Origin: JADJPL01 sp964607915
GTDB lineage: Bacteria; Bacteroidota; Bacteroidia; Chitinophagales; Saprospiraceae
Direction: 5' to 3'
Length of the DNA: 64,000 bases
NCBI GenBank assembly: GCA_964607915.1
Contig: CAZSMU010000001.1
Coordinates: forward strand, 1-64,000
Part shown: in pieces, positions 17,427 to 26,492 of the stretch
Numbering within the stretch: the first letter of the stretch is position 1
Layout: each line of letters starts with the position of its first letter
The notes under the pieces: model-generated
What the model was told of the DNA's origin: nothing
Database searches by the model: none
Seen by the model: the letters and a program-made list of their open reading frames with translations, nothing else
Program-made: the position numbers and the translations under genes

Positions 17427-19871
17427 ATGCACAGGATAACCGCACTTATCGTTGGGGGGCTATTGCTTCCCTTTGCTTTTTACGCACAATCCGACCAGGG
17501 GTATCAGGTACCGCCCAAAGCGATTGTGGACCTGGTGGATGTGCCGCCCACACCGGCGGTGCGCGTGAGTCCCCGGGGGCAGTGGATGCTGCTATTGGAC
17601 CAGGCAAGTATGCCTTCCATCTCGGAGCTTGCCCAGCCGGAGCTGCGTTTGGCTGGCCTCCGCATCAACCCCGCCACGAATGGGCCCAGCCGTACCGGAG
17701 GCTTTACGGGTATGTCGCTGCGCGACATGAACCTTCCCGGTGGGGCAGCAATCCCCCTCCGCGGTCTGCCCGAAGAACCGCAAATCGGCACGCCGCTCTG
17801 GTCGCCCGACGGAAAAAAAATAGCGTTTACCCACACTACTGCCCAGGGAATTGAGCTCTGGTTGGCCGATGTCGGTACCGGAACCGCCCGGCGCCTAAAC
17901 TGTGCGCCCCTGAATGAAGCGCTGGGCACCGGCTTTCGCTGGTTTTCGGATAGCCGCAACCTGCTCGTCAAGACCGTCCCGCCCAATCGCGGCCTTGCGC
18001 CGGCAGAGCCGGAAGTGCCTGCTGGTCCGGTGGTTTCTGAAAATGCCGGGAAGGCGGCTCCTGCCCGCACCTACCAGGACTTGCTGAAAAGCCCGCACGA
18101 CCAGGCGCTCTTTGCGTATTTCGCGTCAGCGCAGCTCCTCGTGCTCGATGTAGAAAGCGGGGCCAGCAGCCCCCTTGCCCCCGAGGGCATGATTGACGAC
18201 ATGGATGTTTCGCCGGACGGCAACTACGTGTGGGTCAGCTATGTCAAAAAACCATTTTCCTACCTCGTGCCCGTATCGAGTTTTCCTATGGAAGTGGCGG
18301 TGTTCAACCGGCAGGGCCAAAACGTGAAGACCATTGCCGATCTTCCGCTCGCTGAAGACACACCAGCGGCTTTTGATGCGGTGCGCAAAGGGCCTCGCGC
18401 TGTCAACTGGCGCCCCGATCTGCCGGCCACCCTGTACTGGGTAGAAGCCCAGGACGAAGGAGACCCGCGTAAGGAGGTAGCGGTCCACGACAAACTATTT
18501 CTTCTGCCCGCTCCGTTTACCGGTACACCGACGGTAGCCATGGAATTCGCCCTTCGCTTCGCCGGGGTGCGCTGGGGCAATGAAGGCCTTGCCATCGCTA
18601 CCGAGCGGTGGTGGCGCAACCGCCGGGAAGTTATCACTCGTTTTTCCCCTGGCCAGCCCGCGGCAAAAAAGGAAGTCTTGTTCGACCGTCCCTATGAGGA
18701 CCGCTACAACGACCCTGGTCAGTTCATGATGACCAACAATGCCGGAGGCCGCAGCGTACTGCTGCTGGGTGAGCAAGGGAAAAAACTATACCTCTCGGGT
18801 ATGGGCGCTTCCCCGGAAGGCAACCGCCCTTTTATAGACGCGTATGACCTGGCCACCCGGACGAGCAAGCGCCTGTGGCGCTCCGAAGCGCCCTATTACG
18901 AAATGCCCGTCGCCATGCTCGATCCGGCCCAGGGCCTCGTGCTGACTAGCCGGGAATCTACAGAGGTGCCGCCCAACTACTACTTGCGCAACCTGCGCAA
19001 CGGTACCCTCAACGCCCTTACCCGCTGGGAAAACCCGTACACCGCATTGAAGGGGATTAAAAAAGAACTGGTGCAATACCAGCGCGAAGACGGCCTGAAG
19101 CTCAGCGGTACGCTCTATCTGCCCGCCGGCTACAACAAGGAAAAGGATGGGCGTCTGCCCGTGTTCATGTGGGCCTACCCCCGCGAGTACAAGACCGCCG
19201 ATGCCGCCAGCCAGATCAATGGCTCGCCATACCAGTTCATCCGGCCCGGCACCACATCGCCGCTGCTTTGGGTGACCCAGGGCTATGCGGTGTTCGACGA
19301 CTTTGCCATGCCTATCCTCGGCGAAGGCGATAAAGAGCCCAACGAGACGTTTGTAGAACAGCTCCGCGCAAGCGCTGAAGCAGCCGTCAACAAACTCGTA
19401 GATATGGGCGTCGCCGACCGCAACCGCATCGCCGTCGGAGGCCATTCCTATGGCGCATTTATGACGGCCAACTTGCTGGCACACACCGATATCTTTGCCG
19501 CCGGCGTCGCCCGCAGCGGCGCCTACAACCGCACCCTCACGCCGTTTGGCTTTCAGCAGGAAGAACGAACCTACTGGCAAGCTCCCGAAATCTACTACAA
19601 GATGTCACCGTTCAACTACGCCCATCAGATCAAGGAGCCCATCCTGCTCATTCACGGGGAAGCCGACAACAACTCGGGCACCTTCCCTATTCAGAGCGAG
19701 CGTTTCTACAATGCGCTCAAAGGGCATGGTGCCACGGCGCGTCTGGTGTTTCTGCCCCACGAAAGCCATGGCTATAGGGCCCGGGAGTCCATCCTCCACA
19801 CCTTGTATGAAACCAATGCCTGGATGGACAAATACGTAAAAAATCGTCCGGTATCCGCAGTGAAGCCGTAA
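17427..19871 (+). CDS. S9 family (prolyl-oligopeptidase-type) serine peptidase
   Basis: An 814-residue exported peptidase. Signal peptide about 1-21 (ending FAFYAQ). Residues about 40-540 form a seven-bladed beta-propeller with TolB/DPP-like repeats (WSPDGKKIAFT, VSPDGNYVWVSY). The alpha/beta hydrolase domain at about 545-814 carries the triad Ser674 (GGHSYGAF), Asp747 (HGEADNNSG) and His781 (ESHGY). It resembles the glutamyl/dipeptidyl peptidase branch of S9 and would act on peptides in the periplasm. Its TAA stop lies 12 bp before, and in frame with, the first codon of the next gene, a TonB receptor, suggesting co-expression of peptide uptake and cleavage. Confidence 0.92.
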   Translation: MHRITALIVGGLLLPFAFYAQSDQGYQVPPKAIVDLVDVPPTPAVRVSPRGQWMLLLDQASMPSISELAQPELRLAGLRINPATNGPSRTGGFTGMSLRDMNLPGGAAIPLRGLPEEPQIGTPLWSPDGKKIAFTHTTAQGIELWLADVGTGTARRLNCAPLNEALGTGFRWFSDSRNLLVKTVPPNRGLAPAEPEVPAGPVVSENAGKAAPARTYQDLLKSPHDQALFAYFASAQLLVLDVESGASSPLAPEGMIDDMDVSPDGNYVWVSYVKKPFSYLVPVSSFPMEVAVFNRQGQNVKTIADLPLAEDTPAAFDAVRKGPRAVNWRPDLPATLYWVEAQDEGDPRKEVAVHDKLFLLPAPFTGTPTVAMEFALRFAGVRWGNEGLAIATERWWRNRREVITRFSPGQPAAKKEVLFDRPYEDRYNDPGQFMMTNNAGGRSVLLLGEQGKKLYLSGMGASPEGNRPFIDAYDLATRTSKRLWRSEAPYYEMPVAMLDPAQGLVLTSRESTEVPPNYYLRNLRNGTLNALTRWENPYTALKGIKKELVQYQREDGLKLSGTLYLPAGYNKEKDGRLPVFMWAYPREYKTADAASQINGSPYQFIRPGTTSPLLWVTQGYAVFDDFAMPILGEGDKEPNETFVEQLRASAEAAVNKLVDMGVADRNRIAVGGHSYGAFMTANLLAHTDIFAAGVARSGAYNRTLTPFGFQQEERTYWQAPEIYYKMSPFNYAHQIKEPILLIHGEADNNSGTFPIQSERFYNALKGHGATARLVFLPHESHGYRARESILHTLYETNAWMDKYVKNRPVSAVKP

Positions 19872-19883
19872 ACACGAGAAATA

Positions 19884-22202
19884 TTGACCTGGATTGCACT
19901 CTGCTTTGGTATTTGCCTGTTGCCTCCGCAGCAGCCTGCGGCACCCGTTCAAACGATTCGCGGCACCGTGGTGGACCGCGAAACACAGGCTCCGCTGGAG
20001 GGTGCAGCCATCGCTATTGCCGACTCACCTACAGGGGTGTTTAGCGACGCGGAGGGGAGGTTTGCTCTTCGCAACCTCCCCTCCGGGCGCTACACGATAC
20101 AGGTAGCGATGATTGGGTATCAGTCGCTAACCCTCTCCGCACTGGAGTTAGGCAGTGGCAAGGAGCTCGTACTCAACATCCAGATGGACCCTTCTCCGCT
20201 GTTTTTGGAGACCGTGACCGTCCGGGCGGAACCCGAAAAAAACAGGGCGCTCAACGATATGGCGATGACCAGTGCACGCCAGTTCTCACTGCAGGAAGCC
20301 AACCGCTACGCCGCAGGCTATGGGGATCCAGCGCGCATGGCCGTGTCTTTCGCCGGCGTCACCAGCTCGGGGGATGACGATAATAATGAGATCGTCATCC
20401 GGGGAAACTCGCCCAAGGGCCTCCTGTGGAGGCTCGAAGGCATTGAAATCCCCAACCCCAACCATTTCAGCGACGGACAAGGGGCTACCAGCGGTATCAT
20501 CAGCATGATCAATACCAACAGCCTGGCTAATTCCGACTTTTTTACCGGGGCTTTCCCCGCAGAGTACGGAAATGCTGCTTCCGGCGTGTTTGACCTGCGC
20601 TTCCGGCGCGGTAACGACCAGCAGCACGAAGCCATGGCCCAGCTCAGCGTGATCGGACTGGAAGCAGCGGCAGAAGGGCCGCTCCCCCTGGAGGGGGCGT
20701 CCTATCGGGTCAATGCGCGCTATTCCACCTTGGAGCTGCTCTTCAAAACCGGCCTCTTGAATATTGACCCCGGCAGCTTCAACCCCGCGTACCGGGACTT
20801 CAACTATACGTTTAACTTCCCTACCCAAAAAGCCGGTACGTTCACGCTCTGGGCGCTCGCCGGTGTGAGCCTGGCCGACGACGAAGACGCGGGGTCAAAA
20901 GAGACTGGTCGCCAGAGCCTGGGCGTATGGGGGCTGGGACACAAAATCCCAGTCGGTAAAAGTGGGTACTTCTACTCCGCCGTCGCCTGGACCGACGAAT
21001 CGTCCGCTTATTACCGCGATAACCTCATAGACAACCGCTGGATCAATACCCGCGACCAGACCTACGCGTACCAAAACCTGCGCGCTTCCACCTACTACAA
21101 CGCCCGCCTTTCCAAAAGGCTCACCCTGCGCAGTGGGGCCGTCGCCAGCTCCCTGGGGTACTACCTCGACGAGAACCGATGGGATAACGCGCGCAAACGA
21201 ATGGTCAATTTCCTGAGGGAAGATGGCCGCACCGGGTTCCTGCAGGCGTATTCCCAATTCAAGTACCAGGCCGGCACCCGCCTCAGTGCTACGGCTGGCG
21301 TCCACTACTCCCGCTTCCTGCTCAACGACAAACAAGGACTCGAACCTCGCTTCGGCCTGCGCTATCAGGTTGCCCCCAATGCTTCCTGGAACCTGGGCTT
21401 CGGCCTGCACTCCCGTTTAGAGCCCGTCTCTGTATATCTCTACAAACGGCGCGTGAGCGAAACGGTGTTCGTACAGCCCAACCGCACTCTCGGCCCGCTC
21501 AAAGCGGCCCACTACGTACTGGGCTATTCCTGTACTTTCGGCCCCCACACCCGGATGAACGTGGAAGCGTATTACCAGAACCTGTATAATATCCCCGTGG
21601 ACTCCAGCAGCAAAAGCTCTTACTCTTTGCTCAATTCATCCTCCGGTATCCCTTCCAACGTGCTCGATAATGAAGGCCTGGGGGAAAATGCAGGCATAGA
21701 AGGTACCCTGGAGCGCTCTTTTGCCGACGGATACTACTACATGCTCACCACCTCCCTGTTCAAATCCATCTATCGGGCAGGAGACCGAAAATGGCGCAAC
21801 ACGGTGTTCAACAATTCTTTTGCCTATAACATGCTGTTTGGGAAAGAATTTGCCCTGGGCCGGCAAAAACAGCATTTCCTCGTGCTCAACCTGCGCTATA
21901 TGGTGCGGGGCGGCAACCGCTATACCCCCATCAATATAGGCGAATCTATCCGGCTGAACACAACGGTCTATATCAACTATCTCGCCTATGTGCCTCGCCT
22001 GCCTACCTACAAACGCCTCGATGTCGGCGTGTCGTACAAAATCAACCGCCCCCACGCCACCTGGCGCTTCAGTGCGGATATACAGAATATCTCCAACCGA
22101 AAAAACCCCGTCGAACAACGGTACAGCACACAGACCAAGGCGTTGTATTACAACTATGCACTCCCTTTGGTCCCTATTTTAGGGATAAAAGTGGATTTTT
22201 GA
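19884..22202 (+). CDS. TonB-dependent receptor with carboxypeptidase-regulatory-like domain
   Basis: A 772-residue outer-membrane receptor. The likely start is the TTG at 19884, because it gives a short signal peptide (TWIALCFGICLLP) and the first in-frame ATG falls inside the mature protein. Residues about 25-100 are a carboxypeptidase D regulatory-like beta-sandwich (IRGTVVDRETQAPLEGAAIAI...GRYTIQVAMIGYQ), then a plug (FAGVTSSGDDDNNEIVIRGNSPKGLLWRLEGIEIPNPNHF) and a barrel ending LVPILGIKVDF. The form is that of the orphan SusC-like group without a SusD. It follows the S9 peptidase gene by 12 bp, in the same frame after the stop codon, so both probably lie on one transcript with a peptide-related role as inference. 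Confidence 0.9.
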   Translation: MTWIALCFGICLLPPQQPAAPVQTIRGTVVDRETQAPLEGAAIAIADSPTGVFSDAEGRFALRNLPSGRYTIQVAMIGYQSLTLSALELGSGKELVLNIQMDPSPLFLETVTVRAEPEKNRALNDMAMTSARQFSLQEANRYAAGYGDPARMAVSFAGVTSSGDDDNNEIVIRGNSPKGLLWRLEGIEIPNPNHFSDGQGATSGIISMINTNSLANSDFFTGAFPAEYGNAASGVFDLRFRRGNDQQHEAMAQLSVIGLEAAAEGPLPLEGASYRVNARYSTLELLFKTGLLNIDPGSFNPAYRDFNYTFNFPTQKAGTFTLWALAGVSLADDEDAGSKETGRQSLGVWGLGHKIPVGKSGYFYSAVAWTDESSAYYRDNLIDNRWINTRDQTYAYQNLRASTYYNARLSKRLTLRSGAVASSLGYYLDENRWDNARKRMVNFLREDGRTGFLQAYSQFKYQAGTRLSATAGVHYSRFLLNDKQGLEPRFGLRYQVAPNASWNLGFGLHSRLEPVSVYLYKRRVSETVFVQPNRTLGPLKAAHYVLGYSCTFGPHTRMNVEAYYQNLYNIPVDSSSKSSYSLLNSSSGIPSNVLDNEGLGENAGIEGTLERSFADGYYYMLTTSLFKSIYRAGDRKWRNTVFNNSFAYNMLFGKEFALGRQKQHFLVLNLRYMVRGGNRYTPINIGESIRLNTTVYINYLAYVPRLPTYKRLDVGVSYKINRPHATWRFSADIQNISNRKNPVEQRYSTQTKALYYNYALPLVPILGIKVDF

Positions 22203-22273
22203 TTTTGCTCTGCACAGGCTGAACCTCCCTCTCGTTTTTGCCGTTATGTTGTGGGTATGGAAAAGGATTTTTG

Positions 22274-22310
22274 CGGAGGGAGAACCTACGAACCCTCTCG
22301 CAAGGCTGCT
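22274..22310 (+). repeat. Short hairpin resembling the fold-back element ends (copy J)
   Basis: TTGCGGAGGG ... CCCTCTCGCAAGG: the two ends pair apart from one extra base, and the sequence GCGGAGGG/CCCTCTCGC resembles the element's GCGAGGGG/CCCCTCGC. It lies between the 19884 receptor and the pirin gene. Confidence 0.4.
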
Positions 22311-22351
22311 CCAACAAACCCCAACGGCTCTAAAACTAGTATTACAAAACT

Positions 22352-23221
22352 ATGGCACAGAAAAGCGTACAGCAAGTGATGGCCCCGCCCCGCCCGCATA
22401 TGGTCGGCGACGGCTTCCGAGTACATAACTTCATCCCCGGTAGTACCGGGCCGGGCATGCAGCGCATGGATCCTTTCCTCATGCTCGATTACAACTCGCG
22501 CTTTTATTTTCCTCCTACCGACACGCCCCGGGGGGTAGATGTGCACCCTCACCGGGGCTTCGAGACCGTGACCATCGCCTATCGGGGCCGCGTGGCACAC
22601 CACGACAGCTATGGCAACAGCGGGGTAATCGGAGAAGGCGACGTCCAATGGATGACGGCCGCCTCGGGGGTGCTGCACAAAGAGTACCACGAAAAAACCT
22701 TCAGCCAGGCCGGGGGGGACTTTCAAATGGTACAGCTATGGGTCAACCTGCCCGCCAAATTCAAAATGTCGCAGCCCAAATACCAAAGCATTACGAATCC
22801 GGAAATCCCAAAGGTGGAAATACCCGGCGGCAGAATAGAGGTCATTGCAGGGGAATACCGCGGCACGCCAGGTCGGGCTTCAACGTTCTCCCCCGTCCAC
22901 CTGCAAAATGCCTCTTTGCAGAAGGGGGCCACAGCCGACTTTGTATTCCCCGCCCACTTCAATACGGCCCTGGTCGTCGTGGAAGGAAGTATCCGGATCA
23001 ATGGGGCAGAAAAAGCAGAAACGGACCACTTCGTCCTGTTCAAAAATGACGGGGATACATTCGCCGTTGAAGCGCTCGAAGACGCCCTGGTGCTGATTCT
23101 CAGCGGGGAGCCGCTTCAGGAGCCCATTGCCGCCTACGGCCCCTTCGTCATGAATACCCGCGAGGAAATTGTCCAGGCCTTCGAAGATGCGCAGGCCGGT
23201 AAATTCGGGGTGCTGCACTAA
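22352..23221 (+). CDS. Pirin family protein
   Basis: A 289-residue bicupin protein of the pirin family (some members have quercetin dioxygenase activity; others act as redox or transcription cofactors). The N-terminal cupin carries the metal-binding motif VDVHPHRGFETVTI, the second His pair in VLHKEYHEK, and the typical MQRMDPFLMLD and WMTAASGVLHKE segments. The C-terminal half has the second cupin and ends MNTREEIVQAFEDAQAGKFG as usual for the family. Cytoplasmic; no signal peptide. It converges on the SGNH hydrolase gene with only 8 bp between stops. Confidence 0.95.
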   Translation: MAQKSVQQVMAPPRPHMVGDGFRVHNFIPGSTGPGMQRMDPFLMLDYNSRFYFPPTDTPRGVDVHPHRGFETVTIAYRGRVAHHDSYGNSGVIGEGDVQWMTAASGVLHKEYHEKTFSQAGGDFQMVQLWVNLPAKFKMSQPKYQSITNPEIPKVEIPGGRIEVIAGEYRGTPGRASTFSPVHLQNASLQKGATADFVFPAHFNTALVVVEGSIRINGAEKAETDHFVLFKNDGDTFAVEALEDALVLILSGEPLQEPIAAYGPFVMNTREEIVQAFEDAQAGKFGVLH

Positions 23222-23229
23222 ACGCAGGC

Positions 23230-23928
23230 CTATCGCTTTTTGCTGCGCAGCGCCCGGGCAATGGCCTGCTCCGCCAACGGACCCATAATCTGGTACCCGG
23301 CTAAGTTCGGGTGTACCCCGTCATCGCCCAGCCCGCTGCGCAAGCCCTTGCGCTCGTCGGCCATAGCAGAAAAGTAGTCCAGATAGACGCAGCCATGTTG
23401 TTCGCAATAGGCTTTGATCATACTGTTTAACCTGAAAATCTTTTCAGCCGGCTCCAGGCCCGGCTTCCAGGGATAGTCATATACCGGCAGTACCGACGAC
23501 AAAACGACGGCTATGCCATTCACTCTCGCCAGGTCGGCCATAGAGGCGATATGCCCCATAATCTCTTCGATGGTGGTGGGTCCGGTATTCCCGGCGATAT
23601 CGTTGGTGCCAGCCAGGATAACTACGGCTGCCGGCTTCAGGCTGATGACATCCTGCCGGAACCGCACCAACATCTGCGGCGTAGTCTGTCCGCTGATTCC
23701 CCGGTTGACGTAGGGCTTGTCTTTGAAAAACGAAGGGTCGATATTCTTCCAGCCCTCGGTAATGGAATTGCCCATAAACACCACCCGTTTTTCACCGGGC
23801 TTGGGAAGGGCAAGGGCTGTATTCTCCGTTTGAAAACGCTTGAGCGAGGCCCAGTCCTGGGCCTGTAGGGTACTTGCTGTCATAGTAGAGAAAGCGAAGA
23901 GGATGTACATAAAAAGGAACTGCTTCAT
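23230..23928 (-). CDS. SGNH/GDSL-family hydrolase
   Basis: A 232-residue exported esterase/acetylhydrolase-type enzyme. The ATG at 23928 is preferred over the longer frame because it yields a signal peptide (MKQFLFMYILFAFS...LQAQ). The SGNH blocks are complete: GNSITEGW (nucleophile Ser55), NRGISGQTT (Gly block), ILAGTNDI (Asn), and DGVHPN near the C-terminus (Asp203/His206). Family members deacetylate polysaccharides or cleave lysophospholipids; the substrate here is unknown. The gene is divergent from the 24169 TonB receptor. Confidence 0.93.
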   Translation of the reverse strand: MKQFLFMYILFAFSTMTASTLQAQDWASLKRFQTENTALALPKPGEKRVVFMGNSITEGWKNIDPSFFKDKPYVNRGISGQTTPQMLVRFRQDVISLKPAAVVILAGTNDIAGNTGPTTIEEIMGHIASMADLARVNGIAVVLSSVLPVYDYPWKPGLEPAEKIFRLNSMIKAYCEQHGCVYLDYFSAMADERKGLRSGLGDDGVHPNLAGYQIMGPLAEQAIARALRSKKR

Positions 23929-23947
23929 GCTGAATGGTTTTATGTCA

Positions 23948-23987
23948 GGCTTGTTGCGATAGATATCGCAGGGAGGTAGAGAACCTT
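23948..23987 (+). repeat. Left end of fold-back element (copy M)
   Basis: GGCTTGTTGCGATAG, followed by CAGGGAGGTAG and GAACCTTTTTGTCC, which resembles inner parts of the full copies. Two more ACTTGTTG strings occur in the same divergent gap, at 24064-24079 (ACTTGTTGTACGGGGG) and 24157-24167. The remainder of this 240-bp region is AT-rich and shows no gene. Confidence 0.45.
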
Positions 23988-24168
23988 TTTGTCCTGCAAA
24001 TACGCTCCAAAGACGAATATAGTACTGTTTTTTCAAAAAAGTTTTTTTGTAAGCCGCGAATAGACTTGTTGTACGGGGGCTCATGGGGTTTTCATAAAAA
24101 AGAAAAATTCCGTTTCTTACTTTTTCGAGCTTTGGTTTTCTTTGTAGTTGTATCATACTTGTTGCCGC

Positions 24169-26193
24169 ATGCGTTTTTTGCCTTTCATCTTTCTATTTTC
24201 ACCGGGCTACCTGCTCGCTGTACTCCCGGGGGTAGTCGGAGACACTCTTCTTCAAGATAGCCTGCGAGAGGTGGTCGTGACCGCACAGCGCCGCGAGGCG
24301 AATCTGTTCGAAACGCCTTCCACGATTGAGATCCTGCGTGCGGATGCCCTGCGCCTGCGCCAGGCGCGCACCGTGCCCGAGGCCCTGGTCGCCACCTCTG
24401 GGGTGTTCAACCAGTCCACCAGCCGATCCGGGTCGCCTTTTCTGCGCGGGCTCACCGGCAACCAGACCCTACTGCTCGTAGATGGCATCCGGCTCAACAA
24501 CGCCACGTTCCGTTACGGCCCCAACCAATATCTCAATACCCTGGATCCGTTCTCCCTCAACCGGATTGAAGTACTGAAAGGCGGCGGGTCGGTTGCGTAT
24601 GGCTCCGACGCTCTTGGGGGGACGATTCAGGTTTTTTCTGTTGACCCTCGGTTCAGTGACGGCCCATCCCGATGGGGAGGGCGGGCGCTCGGGCAGTTCC
24701 AAACCCGCGATATGGAACAAAGCGGGCGCTTAGACCTGGCGTATAGCAGTAGCCGTGCCGCGTTCACAGGCGGATTTACCCTGCGGGATTTCGGAGATGT
24801 GTATGGAGGGAAAAATACCGGCCGCCAAACCCCCTCCGGCTATGGCGAACGCGCCTGGAACGGTAAAGCCCGCTTTCGGCTGGCCAAAAATCATTTCCTC
24901 ACGCTTGCCCAGCAGTCGTTCGCTCAGCAAGACCAGCCTGTATATCATAAAATCCAGTTGGAAAATTTCCTGCGCAACCACTTTGCCGAGCAGAAACGCG
25001 CCCTCAGCTATGCCCGATGGCAGCACCAGCCGGAGGGCAGCCGGCATCGCTTCACGGCTACAGCCTCTCTGCAAAACACCCTCGAAGGCCGGGAAAGCCA
25101 AAAGAAAGGCAGTGTCGTTCAGACAATCGAGGAAGACCGGGTGCGCTCCCTGGGGCTGGGCTTTCAATTTGAAAGCGCCCCCGGTGAGTACCTCAGCCTC
25201 AGCAGCGGCGTGGAGGTATATCGCGATCTCGTGCACAGCACACGTAGGGACCAGAATACGACTACGGGGATACACGCCGAGAAAAGAGGGCTATATCCCG
25301 ATGGCGCGACCCACCTCAGTGCTGCGGCATACGCGCTCGCTACCTGGGACAAGGGCCGCTGGCAGCTTGCCCCAGGGCTGCGCTACAACTACTTTTCGAT
25401 CAAGGTAGCTGATGCAGATATTGGGGAGAGCCATCTGCAACCTTCAGCGTTGGTGGGCAGTATGGCAGCTCTGTATCGATTTTCGCCTTCCGTAAATGGG
25501 TTTGCCCATGTATCCACCGCCTTCCGCGCTCCGAATATTGACGACCTGGGTACACTGGGGATTGTAGATTTCCGCTATGAAGTCCCAACCCAGACCCTGA
25601 AGCCTGAGTCGGCGCTGAATATGGAGCTCGGTCTCCGTGCCCGCTCCGAATGGATGCAAGCTGAGCTCTCTGTGTACCACAACCGCCTGAATGACCTTAT
25701 CGTACGTATCCGGGAAGGAAGCGACTCCATCGCCGGCTATCCGGTATATCGAAAGGAAAATGTGCAAAAAGGATATATTCAGGGGGTAGAAGGCGATTTT
25801 CGAGCTGCGCTGGGGCCTGCTTTTGCGTTTGAAGCTGCCCTTTCCTGGCAATACGGGCAGAATGTTACCCGCAATGAGCCCATGCGCCGCATCCCGCCGC
25901 TGTTTGGCCGGGTAGGGCTACAGTATGCCCGCTCCCGGTTCCGGTGTACGCTGGAGAGTTTGTTTGCCGGTCGGCAGGACCGCCTGGCCGCCGGTGATAT
26001 CAGCGATAACCGCATTCCTGCTGGCGGGACTCCAGGCTGGGCCGTGGTCAATATCTATGGGGAATGTACCTGGAAAAAATTGATCCTCCGCGCAGGGCTG
26101 TGGAACTTGTCGGACGAGGATTACCGCTACCACGGCTCCGGCATCAATTCCCCTGGCCGGAGTGCTGTGTTTGGGGTAGAATACGTTTTTTAG
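24169..26193 (+). CDS. TonB-dependent receptor
   Basis: A 674-residue outer-membrane receptor of the compact siderophore/cobalamin type. The ATG at 24169 (MRFLPFIFLF) gives a signal peptide; a TTG seven codons upstream is less likely. Plug features: LREVVVTAQRREANLFETPSTIEIL, LRGLTGNQTLLLVDGIRLNNATF, IEVLKGGGSVAYGSDALGGTIQVF. C-terminal strands include FRAPNIDDLGTLG and it ends VFGVEYVF. No SusD or regulatory sandwich domain. The stop codon TAG lies inside a 20-bp sequence that is repeated at 26976, after the higBA insertion. Confidence 0.92.
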   Translation: MRFLPFIFLFSPGYLLAVLPGVVGDTLLQDSLREVVVTAQRREANLFETPSTIEILRADALRLRQARTVPEALVATSGVFNQSTSRSGSPFLRGLTGNQTLLLVDGIRLNNATFRYGPNQYLNTLDPFSLNRIEVLKGGGSVAYGSDALGGTIQVFSVDPRFSDGPSRWGGRALGQFQTRDMEQSGRLDLAYSSSRAAFTGGFTLRDFGDVYGGKNTGRQTPSGYGERAWNGKARFRLAKNHFLTLAQQSFAQQDQPVYHKIQLENFLRNHFAEQKRALSYARWQHQPEGSRHRFTATASLQNTLEGRESQKKGSVVQTIEEDRVRSLGLGFQFESAPGEYLSLSSGVEVYRDLVHSTRRDQNTTTGIHAEKRGLYPDGATHLSAAAYALATWDKGRWQLAPGLRYNYFSIKVADADIGESHLQPSALVGSMAALYRFSPSVNGFAHVSTAFRAPNIDDLGTLGIVDFRYEVPTQTLKPESALNMELGLRARSEWMQAELSVYHNRLNDLIVRIREGSDSIAGYPVYRKENVQKGYIQGVEGDFRAALGPAFAFEAALSWQYGQNVTRNEPMRRIPPLFGRVGLQYARSRFRCTLESLFAGRQDRLAAGDISDNRIPAGGTPGWAVVNIYGECTWKKLILRAGLWNLSDEDYRYHGSGINSPGRSAVFGVEYVF

Positions 26194-26202
26194 CGCAGGC
26201 TT
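26183..26202. repeat. 20-bp direct repeat, left copy, flanking higBA
   Basis: ACGTTTTTTAGCGCAGGCTT, identical to 26976-26995. The left copy contains the stop codon of the TonB receptor; the right copy contains the stop codon (TAA on the minus strand) of the SDR gene. Before insertion of the higBA segment the two convergent genes would have shared this sequence with overlapping stops. Confidence 0.85.
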
Positions 26203-26492
26203 TACCTATTTATCTCCGGGATGTTGGGCAACTCATCGGCTAGGGCATTTACGGATTCCTCTAGGTCAAAGTCATCTTGAAGCCCCAGCCAAAATTTTGG
26301 CGAGGTACCAAAATATTTGCTCAGTCTCAGCGCTGTATCTGCAGTGATCCTCCTTTTCTGTTTTATGATTTCACTGACCCTCGTTTGGGGGATTCTGAGG
26401 TCTTTCGCCAGTTTGTGTTGGCTGATTCCCATTGGAATCAGGAACTCTTCCAGCAACACTTCCCCCGGGTGTACGTTGGACAATTTTTCCAT
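26202..26492 (-). CDS. higA: HigA family antitoxin (XRE helix-turn-helix)
   Basis: A 96-residue antitoxin and autorepressor. The HTH runs over about residues 18-70 (HPGEVLLEEFLIPMGISQ, LAKDLRIPQTRVSEIIKQKR, ADTALRLSKYFGTSPKFWLGLQ), the exact pattern of the HigA/VapI family. It would bind and neutralise HigB and repress the operon through the palindrome at 26858-26880. The gene is second after higB, the usual order for HigBA. It ends within one base of the 20-bp direct repeat, so the cassette boundary is tight. A fold-back element end lies between higB and higA. Confidence 0.93.
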   Translation of the reverse strand: MEKLSNVHPGEVLLEEFLIPMGISQHKLAKDLRIPQTRVSEIIKQKRRITADTALRLSKYFGTSPKFWLGLQDDFDLEESVNALADELPNIPEINR

